36,843 nt of DNA from Rouxiella badensis (GCF_002093665.1 NZ_MRWE01000045.1:1-36843), one strand, 5' to 3'; positions 9,114 to 18,824 are shown, counted from the stretch's first letter. Numbers and translations: made by a program. Notes: generated by a model from the sequence alone, not told the origin.

Positions 9114-10190
9114 TTATTCTCCTGAAATTCGTGCTGCCAGCGCGTCGCCGAGTTCATGATGCATGTTACGCAGCAGGGCCTCGGTGGTTTCCCAGTTAAT
9201 GCAGGCGTCAGTCACCGATACGCCGTAGCGCATGTCTGAACGCGGCTGCTCTGAAGATTGATTGCCTTCGTTAAGATGGCTTTCAAGCATCAATCCGGTA
9301 ATTGAACGGTTACCGGCTTTAATCTGGCTGATGGCCGATTCGGCAACCAGCGGCTGGCGGCGATAGTCTTTATTTGAATTGCCATGGCTGCAATCTATCA
9401 TCAAGGAAGGACGGAGTCCCGCACCCTGCATCTGTTTTTCACAGTCCATGACATCTTCTGCGCTATAGTTGGGGGTTTTGCCACCGCGCAGAATAACGTG
9501 TCCGTCTGGATTTCCCTGAGTCTGCAGCAGGCAAACCTGCCCCGCCTGGTTGATCCCCACAAAACGGTGAGGCATTGCAGCGGCGCGCATAGCGTTGATG
9601 GCGGTGCCGAGGCTACCGTCAGTCCCATTTTTAAAGCCCACCGGCATCGACAGGCCCGAGGCCATCTCGCGGTGAGTCTGCGATTCGGTGGTACGTGCGC
9701 CGATAGCAGACCAGCTGAACAGGTCGCCAAGGTATTGCGGACTGTTCGGGTCTAACGCTTCGGTCGCGATTGGCAGACCCATAGTGACCAGTTGCAGCAA
9801 GAGATTACGCGCGATGTGCAAACCTGCTTCAACATCGAAGGTACCGTCCATGTGTGGGTCGTTGATAAGCCCTTTCCAGCCCACGGTAGTACGCGGCTTT
9901 TCAAAGTAGACACGCATCACGATGTACAGACGATCGCTCAGCTCTTCGGACAGGGTTTTCAAGTGACGCGCGTAATCTATTGCAGCATCGAGGTCGTGAA
10001 CAGAGCATGGACCACAGACAATGAGCAGGCGCGGATCGCGGCCGTGGATGATATCTGCGATCGTCTGACGAGACTGCTCGATACTGGTTTGATTTTCTAC
10101 GCTCAGAGGGAATTTGTTTTTCAGCTCTTCAGGCGTAATCAGAATCTGTTCCGCACTGATGTGCACGTTGTTCAAGGCGTCTTTTTGCAT
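9114..10190 (-). CDS. aroF: 3-deoxy-7-phosphoheptulonate synthase, Tyr-type (AroF)
   Basis: 358 residues (E. coli 356). It condenses phosphoenolpyruvate and erythrose 4-phosphate, the first step of the shikimate pathway. Family motifs seen are [48 protein letters not shown] and [10 protein letters not shown], which hold metal and phosphate ligands. The N-terminus [11 protein letters not shown] and the coupling to tyrA mark the tyrosine-sensitive isozyme rather than AroG or AroH. The frame extends 37 codons further upstream, but ATG 10188-10190 matches the family start. TyrR-type boxes upstream indicate repression by tyrosine. Confidence 0.97.
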   Translation of the reverse strand: MQKDALNNVHISAEQILITPEELKNKFPLSVENQTSIEQSRQTIADIIHGRDPRLLIVCGPCSVHDLDAAIDYARHLKTLSEELSDRLYIVMRVYFEKPRTTVGWKGLINDPHMDGTFDVEAGLHIARNLLLQLVTMGLPIATEALDPNSPQYLGDLFSWSAIGARTTESQTHREMASGLSMPVGFKNGTDGSLGTAINAMRAAAMPHRFVGINQAGQVCLLQTQGNPDGHVILRGGKTPNYSAEDVMDCEKQMQGAGLRPSLMIDCSHGNSNKDYRRQPLVAESAISQIKAGNRSITGLMLESHLNEGNQSSEQPRSDMRYGVSVTDACINWETTEALLRNMHHELGDALAARISGE

Positions 10191-10245
10191 GATGGTTACT
10201 CGCGATAAATTTTGAATTTTTTGCTGTGTATCAGCACTGCGGACA

Positions 10246-10273
10246 ACGATAACACAGGCTGTAAACTTTTCAA
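10246..10273 (-). promoter_or_regulatory. Predicted aroF-tyrA promoter
   Basis: Minus-strand TTGAAA (10268-10273), 16-bp spacer, TATCGT (10246-10251). The spacer contains a TyrR half-box (10260-10265), which would let TyrR block RNA polymerase. The match to consensus is moderate. Confidence 0.6.
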
Positions 10274-10445
10274 ACCCAGAGTGTAAACTTAAAATTACCA
10301 ATCACACTACAAACCCCACGCCAGTTTACAGACGTCAAAAAATTGCATAAAAACCATATATTACAGCAATTAAACAATCAATTACGCCTTTAAAAACAGG
10401 CTAAAACCCTCAACATTTCACGCTATGTGTAAACTTAAAATTACA
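10260..10445. promoter_or_regulatory. Cluster of TyrR-type boxes upstream of aroF
   Basis: TyrR binds TGTAAA-N6-TTTACA. The best box is TGTAAA-CTTAAA-ATTACA at 10428-10445 (11 of 12). A second is TGTAAA-CTTAAA-ATTACC at 10282-10299 (10 of 12). Half-sites occur at 10260-10265, inside the predicted promoter, and at 10325-10330 (TTTACA). In E. coli aroF also has several TyrR boxes with one at the promoter. Apart from these boxes and the rplS terminator, the 365-bp gap to rplS shows nothing else I recognise. Confidence 0.8.
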
Positions 10446-10506
10446 AAACATGTTTATGCGGCACAAATCTTCCGCTGATTTATTCACTTTTTACTTTTCT
10501 TGAGGC

Positions 10507-10537
10507 GAAAAAAAACGGCCCGCTAAGCGGGCCGTTT
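10507..10537 (-). terminator. Rho-independent terminator of the rpsP-rplS operon
   Basis: Perfect 11-bp stem AAACGGCCCGC/GCGGGCCGTTT (10513-10523 with 10527-10537), 3-nt loop, followed on the minus strand by a T run. It lies 18 bp after the rplS stop. Confidence 0.96.
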
Positions 10538-10555
10538 ATATAACACTTGAGAATG

Positions 10556-10933
<378 letters not shown>

Positions 10934-10989
10934 CTAGGTAAACTGATAGTTCGGGAAATGCCTGGAGCTATTGCTCAAACATACCCTTA

Positions 10990-11742
10990 TTAGTCTTGTT
11001 GACTGATTCGATGTTCCCGTTGGAACTCTTTCAGCAACACCTCTTGCTCGTCAGTCAGAGCTAGGTTTTCCAGAAGTTCAGGTCTTCTAAGCCAGGTACG
11101 ACCCAGCGACTGCTTCAAACGCCAGCGACGTATTTCTGCATGATTTCCCGACAGTAAAACCGGCGGTACTTCCATGCCTTCCAACACTTCCGGGCGGGTA
11201 TAATGAGGACAGTCCAGTAATCCATCGGCAAAAGAATCTTCTTCTGCCGAAGCATGATGACCCAGCACACCCGGTATAAAGCGGGATACTGAATCAATCA
11301 ACGTCATAGCTGGGAGCTCCCCACCGCTAAGAACATAATCACCGATTGACCATTCTTCATCAATTTCGGTTTTGATTACGCGCTCATCGATCCCTTCATA
11401 GCGACCACATACCAGAACAAGTTTCTGGTGAGCCGCCAGTTCGCAAACGCCTTGCTGATCAAGTTTGCGACCCTGTGGTGAAAGATAAATCACCTTAACG
11501 CCTTCGCCTGCCGCTGCTTTAGCTGTATGAATCGCTTCCCGTAAAGGTTGCACCATCATCAGCATTCCCGGGCCGCCGCCGTAAGGGCGTTCGTCCACGG
11601 TGCGATGCCGATCGTAGGCGAAGTCACGAGGACTCCAGCACTCTACGCTCAGCAGGCCATTCTTAACTGCCCGGCCAGTCACTCCGTAATCGGTGATTGC
11701 GCGAAACATCTCAGGGAAAAGGCTAACTATACCAATCCACAT
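10990..11742 (-). CDS. trmD: tRNA (guanine(37)-N1)-methyltransferase TrmD
   Basis: 250 residues (E. coli 255). TrmD methylates G37 next to the anticodon using S-adenosylmethionine and so prevents +1 frameshifting. It is a SPOUT enzyme with a deep trefoil knot; [24 protein letters not shown] and the knot motif [15 protein letters not shown] are present. The C-terminal tRNA-binding domain is complete but the last residues are shorter and different from E. coli. Third gene of the S16 operon, 64 bp after rimM. Confidence 0.98.
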   Translation of the reverse strand: MWIGIVSLFPEMFRAITDYGVTGRAVKNGLLSVECWSPRDFAYDRHRTVDERPYGGGPGMLMMVQPLREAIHTAKAAAGEGVKVIYLSPQGRKLDQQGVCELAAHQKLVLVCGRYEGIDERVIKTEIDEEWSIGDYVLSGGELPAMTLIDSVSRFIPGVLGHHASAEEDSFADGLLDCPHYTRPEVLEGMEVPPVLLSGNHAEIRRWRLKQSLGRTWLRRPELLENLALTDEQEVLLKEFQREHRISQQD

Positions 11743-11806
11743 AGCCTAATCCTCATAACGACATTCCACTCAGCCTTCGTTTCTACGCAAGTAGACATTA
11801 CGGAGG

Positions 11807-12355
11807 TCAAAAACCAGGATCCCAATCTACTTCAATGATGCGAGTAGTGAGATCGACTTTCTTGATAACCTGCCCATCGAGGAACGGAATCAACCGTTCC
11901 TTGATGCCAAATGCATCTTTCAGGTTTGCTTTAACTACCATGACATCGTTAGAACCGGTTTCCATCATATCGATGATTTTACCCAGTTCGTAACCGGTGG
12001 ATGTTACTACTTGGCAACCGAAAAGGTCTTTCCAGTAATAATCACCCTCGCCGAGGTCTGGCAGCTGGCTTGAATCTACGACAATCTCGCGATTGGTCAA
12101 TAGGTTAGCCGCATCCCGATCGTCAACGCCTTTGACTTTGATGATCAGGTCCTGATTGTGGCGCTTCCAGCTTTCCAGCTCTACCGCTTGCCACTTACCT
12201 GCCTGCTGGATAAACCACGGCTGGTATTCGAAAATGCTTTCGGCGTCTTCGGTGGATGAAAACACTCTGAGCCAACCGCGAATACCGTAAGTTGAGCCCA
12301 TTTTACCGAGAACAATCGGTTCTTCGGGCGCCACTGGATTGAGTTGCTTGCTCAT
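11807..12355 (-). CDS. rimM: Ribosome maturation factor RimM
   Basis: 182 residues, the E. coli length. RimM binds S19 and helps mature the 3' (head) domain of the 30S subunit. It has an N-terminal RimM barrel ([15 protein letters not shown]) and a C-terminal PRC barrel ([16 protein letters not shown] end). A GTG three codons upstream is in frame, but ATG 12353-12355 (MSKQL) matches the family and follows GGTGG. It begins 18 nt after the rpsP stop, within the S16 operon. Confidence 0.96.
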   Translation of the reverse strand: MSKQLNPVAPEEPIVLGKMGSTYGIRGWLRVFSSTEDAESIFEYQPWFIQQAGKWQAVELESWKRHNQDLIIKVKGVDDRDAANLLTNREIVVDSSQLPDLGEGDYYWKDLFGCQVVTSTGYELGKIIDMMETGSNDVMVVKANLKDAFGIKERLIPFLDGQVIKKVDLTTRIIEVDWDPGF

Positions 12356-12373
12356 TGCCACCACCGCGACAGA

Positions 12374-12622
12374 TTAAGCTGCTTTCTTAGCGTCTTTGAT
12401 CAGCGAAGCTACGCGATCAGAAACGGTTGCACCCAGATCTTGCCAATGAGCAATACGATCCAGGTCCAGACGCAGTGCTTCAGCCTGGCCAGAAGCCAAT
12501 GGGTTGAAGAAGCCTACGCGCTCGATGAAGCGACCATCACGAGCATTGCGGCTGTCGGTCACTACTACTTGATAGAACGGACGCTTTTTTGCGCCGCCAC
12601 GTGCCAAACGAATTGTTACCAT
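12374..12622 (-). CDS. rpsP: 30S ribosomal protein S16
   Basis: 82 residues, the E. coli length. S16 is a primary assembly protein of the 30S body; the start [20 protein letters not shown] is the family signature. AGAGGA precedes the ATG. First gene of rpsP-rimM-trmD-rplS. A 12-bp hairpin with a T-rich tail lies between the predicted promoter and this start. Confidence 0.98.
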   Translation of the reverse strand: MVTIRLARGGAKKRPFYQVVVTDSRNARDGRFIERVGFFNPLASGQAEALRLDLDRIAHWQDLGATVSDRVASLIKDAKKAA

Positions 12623-12639
12623 AACATCCTCTTTAGTGA

Positions 12640-12679
12640 ATAAAACAACCAGACCCCATCGGGGAACGGGGTCTGGTTG
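12640..12679 (-). terminator. Terminator-like hairpin in the rpsP leader
   Basis: Perfect 12-bp stem CAACCAGACCCC (12646-12657) with GGGGTCTGGTTG (12668-12679), 10-nt loop, followed on the minus strand by TTTTATT. Only 23 nt separate it from the rpsP ATG, too little for a promoter, so it lies in the transcribed leader. It may end ffh transcripts, attenuate the operon, or both. Confidence 0.8.
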
Positions 12680-12698
12680 CTATATAAAAAGCCCGAAA

Positions 12699-12726
12699 AT
12701 TTTACTCATTTTGGCGCAAAAAGCAA
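12699..12726 (-). promoter_or_regulatory. Predicted promoter of the rpsP operon
   Basis: Minus-strand TTGCTT (12721-12726), 16-bp spacer, TAAAAT (12699-12704), followed by TTTCGGGC, a G+C-rich discriminator like those of growth-rate-controlled genes. The leader to rpsP would be about 70 nt. Confidence 0.6.
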
Positions 12727-12803
12727 TCGAAAGCGTCGATAACCTCAAACTACTTTTGGCCAGCAGCTAATTAGCGGTACTTATTATCATGTTGAACAGC
12801 GTC

Positions 12804-14165
12804 TTATCGGCCAGGGAAACCGGGTGGCATCATACCTTTCATGCCACGCAGCATTTTAGCCATGCCACCGTTCTTCATTTTCTTCATCATGCGCTGCATG
12901 TCGTCGAACTGCTTGAGCAGTCGGTTAACGTCTTGCACCTGCATACCGGCACCCAGCGCGATACGGCGCTTGCGGGAACCCTTGATAATCTCTGGCTTGG
13001 CGCGCTCTTTAATAGTCATCGAGTTAATGATGGCTTCCATGCGCACCAGCACTTTGTCGTCCATTTGCGACTTGACGTTGTCAGGCAGTTGACCCACGCC
13101 CGGCAGCTTGCTCATCATGCTGGCCATGCCACCCATGTTACGCATCTGCTTCAGCTGGTCGAGGAAATCGGTGAGGTCGAAACCGTCGCCCTTTTTCATC
13201 TTGTTGGCCAGCTTCTCGGCCTGGGCACGGTCTACCTTGCTTTCGATATCTTCGATCAGGGAAAGCACGTCGCCCATTCCCAGAATACGTGAAGCAACGC
13301 GGTCCGGATGGAAAGGCTCGAGGGCATCGGTTTTTTCACCCATACCCAGGAATTTAATCGGTTTGCCTGTGATGTGACGAATAGACAGCGCCGCACCACC
13401 GCGCGCATCACCGTCTACCTTGGTCAGGATAACACCGGTCAATGGCAGCGCTTCGTTGAAGGCTTTTGCGGTATTGGCGGCATCCTGACCGGTCATGGCA
13501 TCGACCACGAACAGGGTTTCCACCGGCTTGATGGCCGCATGGACCTGTTTGATTTCGTCCATCATCGCTTCGTCAACGTGCAAACGACCGGCGGTATCCA
13601 CCAGCAGCACGTCAAAGAACTTCAGCTTGGCATGCTGAAGTGCAGCATTAACGATGTCGATAGGTTTCTGGCTGACGTCGGAGGAGAAGAACTCAACCCC
13701 AACCTGCTCGGCCAGCGTTTCAAGCTGTTTGATCGCCGCAGGGCGATAAACGTCGGCAGAAACGACCAGCACTTTTTTCTTGCGCTTTTCTTTCAGGAAT
13801 TTTGCGAGCTTAGCGACGCTGGTCGTTTTACCCGCACCCTGCAGACCGGCCATCAGCACCACAGCCGGTGGCTGCGCGGCAAGATTCAGCTCGGAGTTCG
13901 CTTCGCCCATTGCTGTTTCCAGCTCTTTCTGGACGATCTTTATAAACTCCTGCCCCGGTGTCAGGCTTTTGTTGACTTCGGTGCCAACGGCCGCTTCTTT
14001 CACACGGTTGATGAAGTCACGCACTACCGGTAAAGCAACGTCTGCCTCCAGCAATGCCATACGCACTTCACGCAGGGTTTCTTTAACATTTTCTTCGGTC
14101 AGCCGCCCACGGCCGCTGATATTGCGCAGTGTGCGCGACAATCGATCGGTTAAATTATCAAACAT
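12804..14165 (-). CDS. ffh: Signal recognition particle protein Ffh
   Basis: 453 residues, the E. coli length. Ffh binds 4.5S RNA and signal sequences on ribosomes and delivers them to FtsY at the inner membrane. The N and G domains (1-295) contain the P loop GLQGAGKTTSVAKLA near 100, DTAGR and TKVDGDARGG. The M domain is methionine rich (MRNMGGMASMMSKLPGVGQ; C-terminal MKNGGMAKMLRGMKGMM) and binds signal peptides and RNA. It is divergent from ypjD with 179 bp between. TATAAT at 14216-14221 on the minus strand is the likely -10. Confidence 0.98.
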   Translation of the reverse strand: MFDNLTDRLSRTLRNISGRGRLTEENVKETLREVRMALLEADVALPVVRDFINRVKEAAVGTEVNKSLTPGQEFIKIVQKELETAMGEANSELNLAAQPPAVVLMAGLQGAGKTTSVAKLAKFLKEKRKKKVLVVSADVYRPAAIKQLETLAEQVGVEFFSSDVSQKPIDIVNAALQHAKLKFFDVLLVDTAGRLHVDEAMMDEIKQVHAAIKPVETLFVVDAMTGQDAANTAKAFNEALPLTGVILTKVDGDARGGAALSIRHITGKPIKFLGMGEKTDALEPFHPDRVASRILGMGDVLSLIEDIESKVDRAQAEKLANKMKKGDGFDLTDFLDQLKQMRNMGGMASMMSKLPGVGQLPDNVKSQMDDKVLVRMEAIINSMTIKERAKPEIIKGSRKRRIALGAGMQVQDVNRLLKQFDDMQRMMKKMKNGGMAKMLRGMKGMMPPGFPGR

Positions 14166-14278
14166 CGTCTCTTGCTCAACGTAATGACAGGCCGCCTTTG
14201 CGACACAATTGCGGGATTATAACACGAGAAGTCCGCACAATCTCTGCCCGATATATAAAGGTAAAAACAGGAAGGTTG

Positions 14279-14307
14279 TTGGAGCACGACGCCGGGGACG
14301 CTATACT
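14279..14307 (+). promoter_or_regulatory. Predicted ypjD promoter
   Basis: TTGGAG (14279-14284), 17-bp spacer, TATACT (14302-14307). The leader would be about 30 nt. There is no strong ribosome site before the ypjD ATG. Confidence 0.6.
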
Positions 14308-14344
14308 GGCTTTCTCATTCATTTTTCGACGCAAATGACACAAT

Positions 14345-15136
14345 ATGCCAGCTTTAGCTCTTGTCGCCATGATCGCCTATTTGTTAAGCCTTTCACTGAT
14401 CATTCCCAGCCTGATCCGCAAGAATGGCACCTATCGGCGCATAGCGTTACTTTCGGCTTTCGTTGCCCTGATTTGTCACGCCATTACGCTCGAACAGCGG
14501 GTATTTGACGTCAGCACTGGGCAAAACCTGAGTCTGGTCAATATCGGCTCTATCGTCAGCCTGATCATTTGCACCGTCATGACCGTGGCCGCCTCGCGCA
14601 GCCGCGGGTGGTTTATTTTGCCGATTGTCTACTGCTTTGCGTTAATCAATCTGGCCCTGGTTGCCTTCCTGCCAGGCGAATTTATCACTCACCTTGAGGC
14701 CAGCAAAGGCCTGCTGGTGCACATCGGATTAGCGCTTTTCTCTTACGCAACGCTGATTATCGCCGCGCTTTATGCGCTGCAACTGGCGTGGCTCGATTAC
14801 CAGCTCAAGAACAAGAAACTGAGTTTCTCAGCCGACATGCCGCCGCTGATGAGCATCGAGCGCAAACTGTTCCATATCACACAGGGCGGGGTAATCCTGC
14901 TGACCCTAACGCTTTGCACAGGCCTGTTATATATGGAGAATCTCTTCAGCCGCGAAAACATCGACAAAGCGGTGCTGTCTATTCTGGCCTGGCTGGTTTA
15001 CATCGTTCTGCTGTGGGGACACTATCACGAAGGCTGGCGTGGCCGTCGCGTGGTATGGTTTAGCATGGCAGGTGCCATTTTGCTGACGCTTGCCTATTTC
15101 GGCAGCCGCCTTATTCAGCAGCTCACGGTCCATTAA
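14345..15136 (+). CDS. ypjD: YpjD, CcsA/CcmC-like inner-membrane protein
   Basis: 263 residues, the E. coli length. It has about eight hydrophobic segments spread over the whole protein. The cytochrome c assembly (CcsA/CcmC) family signature is the tryptophan-poor HIGLALFSYATLIIAALYALQLAWLDYQLKNKKL region and WGHYHEGWRGRRV near the C-terminus, with histidines that in relatives contact heme. Its own function is unsettled; a link to cation homeostasis is suggested by its steady position before the CorB-like yfjD. The two are 45 bp apart on the same strand. Confidence 0.93.
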   Translation: MPALALVAMIAYLLSLSLIIPSLIRKNGTYRRIALLSAFVALICHAITLEQRVFDVSTGQNLSLVNIGSIVSLIICTVMTVAASRSRGWFILPIVYCFALINLALVAFLPGEFITHLEASKGLLVHIGLALFSYATLIIAALYALQLAWLDYQLKNKKLSFSADMPPLMSIERKLFHITQGGVILLTLTLCTGLLYMENLFSRENIDKAVLSILAWLVYIVLLWGHYHEGWRGRRVVWFSMAGAILLTLAYFGSRLIQQLTVH

Positions 15137-15181
15137 TCGTTATTCGTAACTATTAATCTATAAATAAATAAGGAATTACCG

Positions 15182-16468
15182 TTGGAGCACGTCTCTACAA
15201 CTACCCTCATTATCATCCTGGTTGTCATGGTGGTAGTTTCCGGCTATTTTTCGGCTTCCGAAACCGGAATGATGACCCTCAATCGCTACCGTTTACGCCA
15301 TCTTTCCAAGCAGGGCAACCGCGCCGCGCGCCGCGTGGAGAAACTTCTCAAGCGTCCCGATCAGCTCATCAGCCTGGTACTGATTGGCAACAACCTGGTC
15401 AATATTCTGGCCTCTGCGCTGGCGACTATCGTGGGGATGCGCCTCTACGGCGATGCCGGTGTGGCGATTGCCACCGGTGTGCTGACCTTCGTGGTACTGC
15501 TGTTCGCTGAAGTCCTGCCAAAGACCTATGCGGCGCTTCACCCGGAGCGCGTCGCCTTCCCAAGCAGCCTGCTGCTGCGTCCGCTTCAGACCATCATGCT
15601 GCCGCTGGTCTGGCTGCTCAACAGTCTCTCGAAGGTTCTGATGCGCATGTTTGGTATCAAAACCAACGTTGGCATTAGCGATGCAGTCAGCAAGGAAGAG
15701 TTACGCACCATCGTGAACGAGTCACGCTCACAGATTTCCCGCCGCAATCAGGACATGCTGCTGTCGGTGCTGGACCTGGAAAAGGTCTCGGTCGATGACA
15801 TAATGGTGCCGCGTAACGAAATCGTCGGCATTGATATCAACGATGACTGGAAGTCAATTATTCGCCAGCTGACCCACTCGCCGCACGGTCGTATCGTGCT
15901 TTACCGCGACTCTCTCGACGACTCAATCGGCATGCTGCGACTACGCGAAGCCTATCGACTGATGACCGAAAAGCGTGAGTTCAACAAAGAGAACCTGCTG
16001 CGCGCCGCCGACGAGATTTACTACATCCCGGAAGGCACCCCGCTGAATATTCAGCTGGTCAAGTTCCAGCGCAACAAGAAGAAAGTCGGCATCGTGGTCG
16101 ATGAGTATGGCGATATTCAGGGGCTGGTCACGGTTGAGGATATCCTCGAAGAGATAGTGGGTGACTTCACGACCTCGATGTCGCCAACGCTTGCAGAAGA
16201 AGTGACCCCGCAGAGTGACGGCACCGTGCTGATTGAAGGTAGCGCCAACGTACGTGAGCTGAACAAGGCCTTCAACTGGAATCTTCCAACCGAAGGGCCG
16301 CGTACCATCAACGGGATGCTGCTCGAGGTGCTGGAAGATATTCCAAAAGCCGGAACCAGCCTGCGTATCGAGAGCTATGAGGTCGAGATCCTCGACGTAC
16401 AGGACAACATGATCAAACAGGTCAAGGTCCGACCGTTGAAGACGCTGCGCAGCAGCACCGAACACTAA
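15182..16468 (+). CDS. yfjD: CorB-like CNNM/CorC family membrane protein YfjD
   Basis: 428 residues. The N-terminal DUF21 (CNNM) membrane domain (about 1-170) has GYFSASETGMM and the SLVLIGNNLVNI helix. A pair of CBS domains (about 190-320, with DIMVPRNEI and VTVEDILEEIVGD) and a C-terminal CorC_HlyC domain (about 340-420) follow. Relatives export Mg2+ and Co2+; Salmonella CorB is the closest named protein. Translation starts at TTG (15182-15184) with AAGGA 7 nt upstream; the next Met is inside the first helix, so TTG is preferred. Likely co-transcribed with ypjD. Confidence 0.93.
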   Translation: MEHVSTTTLIIILVVMVVVSGYFSASETGMMTLNRYRLRHLSKQGNRAARRVEKLLKRPDQLISLVLIGNNLVNILASALATIVGMRLYGDAGVAIATGVLTFVVLLFAEVLPKTYAALHPERVAFPSSLLLRPLQTIMLPLVWLLNSLSKVLMRMFGIKTNVGISDAVSKEELRTIVNESRSQISRRNQDMLLSVLDLEKVSVDDIMVPRNEIVGIDINDDWKSIIRQLTHSPHGRIVLYRDSLDDSIGMLRLREAYRLMTEKREFNKENLLRAADEIYYIPEGTPLNIQLVKFQRNKKKVGIVVDEYGDIQGLVTVEDILEEIVGDFTTSMSPTLAEEVTPQSDGTVLIEGSANVRELNKAFNWNLPTEGPRTINGMLLEVLEDIPKAGTSLRIESYEVEILDVQDNMIKQVKVRPLKTLRSSTEH

Positions 16469-16498
16469 TTCCTTCGCGGATCCTATTCTGCGGGTAAT

Positions 16499-16531
16499 AA
16501 AAAAGACGCGATCAATATCGCGTCTTTTTTT
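16499..16531. terminator. Bidirectional terminator between yfjD and luxS
   Basis: Stem AAAAAAGACGCGAT (16499-16512) with ATCGCGTCTTTTTT (16517-16530), CAAT loop, A-run on one side and T-run on the other. It serves the convergent yfjD and luxS. Confidence 0.96.
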
Positions 16532-16574
16532 ATGCTTTTAAACCGCAGGAATGCAGCGATTCAATGCTGAACGA

Positions 16575-17090
16575 CTAGATGTGCAGTTCGGTCAGCTTCT
16601 CTGGTGGCAGCGCCAGTTCGTCGTTGTGGTTGATACCGATTTCGCTATCAACGATGTGCTGAGCGATTTCCTGTGCTTCTTTCAGCGAGTGCATGTTGCA
16701 GGTACCGCACTGATAAATGTTCAGCTCAGGGATCTGGTTCTGATCTTTAACCTTCAGGATATCGGCCATTGCCGCTTTCCATGAGTCAGCAACCCGCTTT
16801 TCGTCCGGTAACCCAATCAGGCTCATGTAGAAACCTGTGCGGCAACCCATCGGAGAAATATCGATAATTTCGACGCCGTTACCATTCAGGTGGTTACGCA
16901 TAAAACCAGCGAACAGGTGCTCCAAAGTATGGGTACCACGTTCGGTCATCACTTCAATATTCGGGCGGCAGAAACGCAGATCGAATACGGTAATGGTGTC
17001 CCCACTTGGGGTTTTCATGGTCTTAGCGACGCGAACAGCAGGGGCTGCCATTCGTGTATGGTCTACCGTAAAGCTATCCAACAGTGGCAT
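16575..17090 (-). CDS. luxS: S-ribosylhomocysteine lyase LuxS (AI-2 synthesis)
   Basis: 171 residues, the E. coli length. LuxS cleaves S-ribosylhomocysteine to homocysteine and DPD, the precursor of autoinducer-2, in the activated methyl cycle. The metal ligands are visible as THTLEH (His54, His58) and the cysteine of CGTCNMHS, and the catalytic Cys lies in GCRTGFY. AGGAGAGG precedes the ATG. The micA gene starts divergently 79 bp upstream, so long luxS transcripts that begin within or beyond micA would be antisense to it. Confidence 0.98.
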   Translation of the reverse strand: MPLLDSFTVDHTRMAAPAVRVAKTMKTPSGDTITVFDLRFCRPNIEVMTERGTHTLEHLFAGFMRNHLNGNGVEIIDISPMGCRTGFYMSLIGLPDEKRVADSWKAAMADILKVKDQNQIPELNIYQCGTCNMHSLKEAQEIAQHIVDSEIGINHNDELALPPEKLTELHI

Positions 17091-17133
17091 ATCGTCACCT
17101 CTCCTAAAAAAATTTATTTTTTTATCGAACTCA

Positions 17134-17163
17134 GGAAACCTTTTCCCATATCACGAGTCTGAA
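17134..17163 (+). promoter_or_regulatory. Sigma-E promoter of micA
   Basis: GGAAACC (17134-17140) and TCTGAA (17158-17163) are 17 bp apart and place the start at 17169, the first base of MicA. The sigma-E consensus is GGAACTT with TCTGA or TCAAA. The -10 is good and the -35 partly matched. E. coli micA is sigma-E dependent. Confidence 0.75.
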
Positions 17164-17168
17164 TATAT

Positions 17169-17243
17169 GAAAGACGCGCATTTGTTATCATCATCCCTGT
17201 AAACAGAGATGTTTGTTTTGGCCACATTGATTGTGGCCTTTTT
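17169..17243 (+). ncRNA. micA: Small regulatory RNA MicA
   Basis: About 75 nt between luxS and gshA on the opposite strand, the E. coli location. The 5' end GAAAGACGCGCATTTGTTAT, which pairs with ompA mRNA in E. coli, is conserved. It is followed by ATCATCATCCCTG, a small hairpin (CATCCCTG/CAGAGATG) and a Rho-independent terminator GGCCACA-TTGAT-TGTGGCC with TTTTT (17220-17243). MicA is an Hfq-dependent, sigma-E-induced RNA that lowers synthesis of OmpA and other outer-membrane proteins during envelope stress. The ends are inferred by homology. Confidence 0.93.
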
Positions 17244-17261
17244 CTTTTGTGGCTTCCTGCC

Positions 17262-18824
17262 TCAGTTTCCAGCAAGTGTCGCCAGGTACTCTTCAAAGCT
17301 TAGCTTATCATTCGCTTCAAGGTCGCGCTGACGCAGCCTGGAAGCCTCGCTCTCTTGCGCCAGCTCCTGCTCGCTCAACACCTCAAGAGGCTCATCAAGC
17401 AGCATCTGACGATATTTATCCGCCCACTTAACGCCGAGATTACCCTGCCCTTCGGCCTTCATCTCTTTCAGGATACGTGCAGAATAGGTCAGTTCCGGAT
17501 TATCGAAGGCGGCAACCAGTTCACGGCACACGTCTTGATACTCGCGATTTCCATTCTGGCTATCCAGCACTTCAGCAACGCGCGCCAGATCGGCGAACAG
17601 TGATTTACCGACTTTATCTAACGGCTGCCTGACATCATCACAACCAATACCAATCGTCTGCCCCGGCTTGCGTCCTTCCAGAATTACGCGATTCCAGTTT
17701 TGACGCGTACAGCGAATCTCATCGCTGTTCATTTCCGGCGCATCGGCTAATGCACACCATATCAAAAATAGATCGAGGAAACGTGCCTGAGAGGCATCAA
17801 TACCGATCGGGGTGAATGGGTTAATGTCGAGGGATCGCACCTCAACGTATTGGATCCCACTACGCCGCAGTGCATCTGAAGGAGTTTCGCCTGATTTAGT
17901 GACACGCTTAGGACGGATAGGAGCATAAAGCTCGTTCTCAATCTGTAACACATTGGTGTTTAACTGGAGATATTTTCCCTCTTTTTTCAGGCCAATTGCC
18001 GCGTATTCATCCCACGGAGTACGGGTTGCGCGTTTAACACCGGCGATGTAAGTCTCGAGGTCATTAAAGGTAATGCCCAGATTACTTTGAGATTTACTGG
18101 TGTATCCCAAGTCACTTAAGCGCAGTGAAGTGGCATAAGGAAGATAGCACAGCCCGTTTTCGGTGTACTCAAACGGCAAGTTCGTTTCTCGGCCCTTGAT
18201 GAAGGAAGAGCAAATTGCCGGCGACGCCCCAAACAGATAAGGGATAACCCAGCCGAAACGATAATAGTTGCGAATGACATTCAAATAACCGGCGGAGATA
18301 GCGTCCTTACCACTCTCGGCATCGCTGATGCCCAGACGCGTTTGCCAGAACTCGAGAGGCAAAGAGAAGTTGTAGTGAATACCGGAAATGGTCTGCATCA
18401 GCGCACCGTAGCGGCTTTTCAGCCCCTGACGATACAGGGTTTTCAGCTTGCCGATGTTCGACGTGCCGTACTGCGCCAGCTCGATGTCTGCGGCCGAATC
18501 AATGAAGCAAGGCATGCTGAACGGCCACATTCTTTCGTCGCCCAGTTCTCTTGCAACATGGCGATGAATATCACGCAGCACCTGCAAAGTATGCTCAACA
18601 CTGTCATCAACCGGGGTAATAAATTCTAGAAGAGCCTCGGCAAAATCGGTAGTGATCAAATTATGCGTCAATGCCGAACCTAAAGATTCAGGGTGACCCG
18701 TCGTTGCCAGCGCGCCATTTGGGTTAACGCGCAAGGTCTCGCGCTCAATCCCCCGACAAATACCTTTTACTGCTTGGGGATGGGCTTCCAACCAGGAAAG
18801 CGCCTTTGATACGTCCGGGATCAA
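17262..18824 (-). CDS. gshA: Glutamate-cysteine ligase GshA
   Basis: 520 residues (E. coli 518). It makes gamma-glutamylcysteine from Glu, Cys and ATP, the rate-limiting step of glutathione synthesis. Family stretches include [49 protein letters not shown] and [15 protein letters not shown] at 18822-18824 is the start: it gives [14 protein letters not shown] like E. coli, which also uses TTG, and GGGAGG lies 7 nt upstream. The frame is open 28 codons further but without family support. A hairpin at 18921-18948 lies in the leader. E. coli has yqaA upstream here; it is absent. Confidence 0.97.
   Translation of the reverse strand: MIPDVSKALSWLEAHPQAVKGICRGIERETLRVNPNGALATTGHPESLGSALTHNLITTDFAEALLEFITPVDDSVEHTLQVLRDIHRHVARELGDERMWPFSMPCFIDSAADIELAQYGTSNIGKLKTLYRQGLKSRYGALMQTISGIHYNFSLPLEFWQTRLGISDAESGKDAISAGYLNVIRNYYRFGWVIPYLFGASPAICSSFIKGRETNLPFEYTENGLCYLPYATSLRLSDLGYTSKSQSNLGITFNDLETYIAGVKRATRTPWDEYAAIGLKKEGKYLQLNTNVLQIENELYAPIRPKRVTKSGETPSDALRRSGIQYVEVRSLDINPFTPIGIDASQARFLDLFLIWCALADAPEMNSDEIRCTRQNWNRVILEGRKPGQTIGIGCDDVRQPLDKVGKSLFADLARVAEVLDSQNGNREYQDVCRELVAAFDNPELTYSARILKEMKAEGQGNLGVKWADKYRQMLLDEPLEVLSEQELAQESEASRLRQRDLEANDKLSFEEYLATLAGN

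Noticed and set aside
10191-10301. 37-codon upstream extension of aroF
   Set aside because: The extension runs across the predicted promoter and a TyrR half-box, and the conserved protein starts at 10190.
13308-14033. 241-codon plus-strand ORF opposite ffh
   Set aside because: It lies wholly inside ffh, a full-length conserved gene, and its translation has no recognisable domain. It is a codon-bias shadow.
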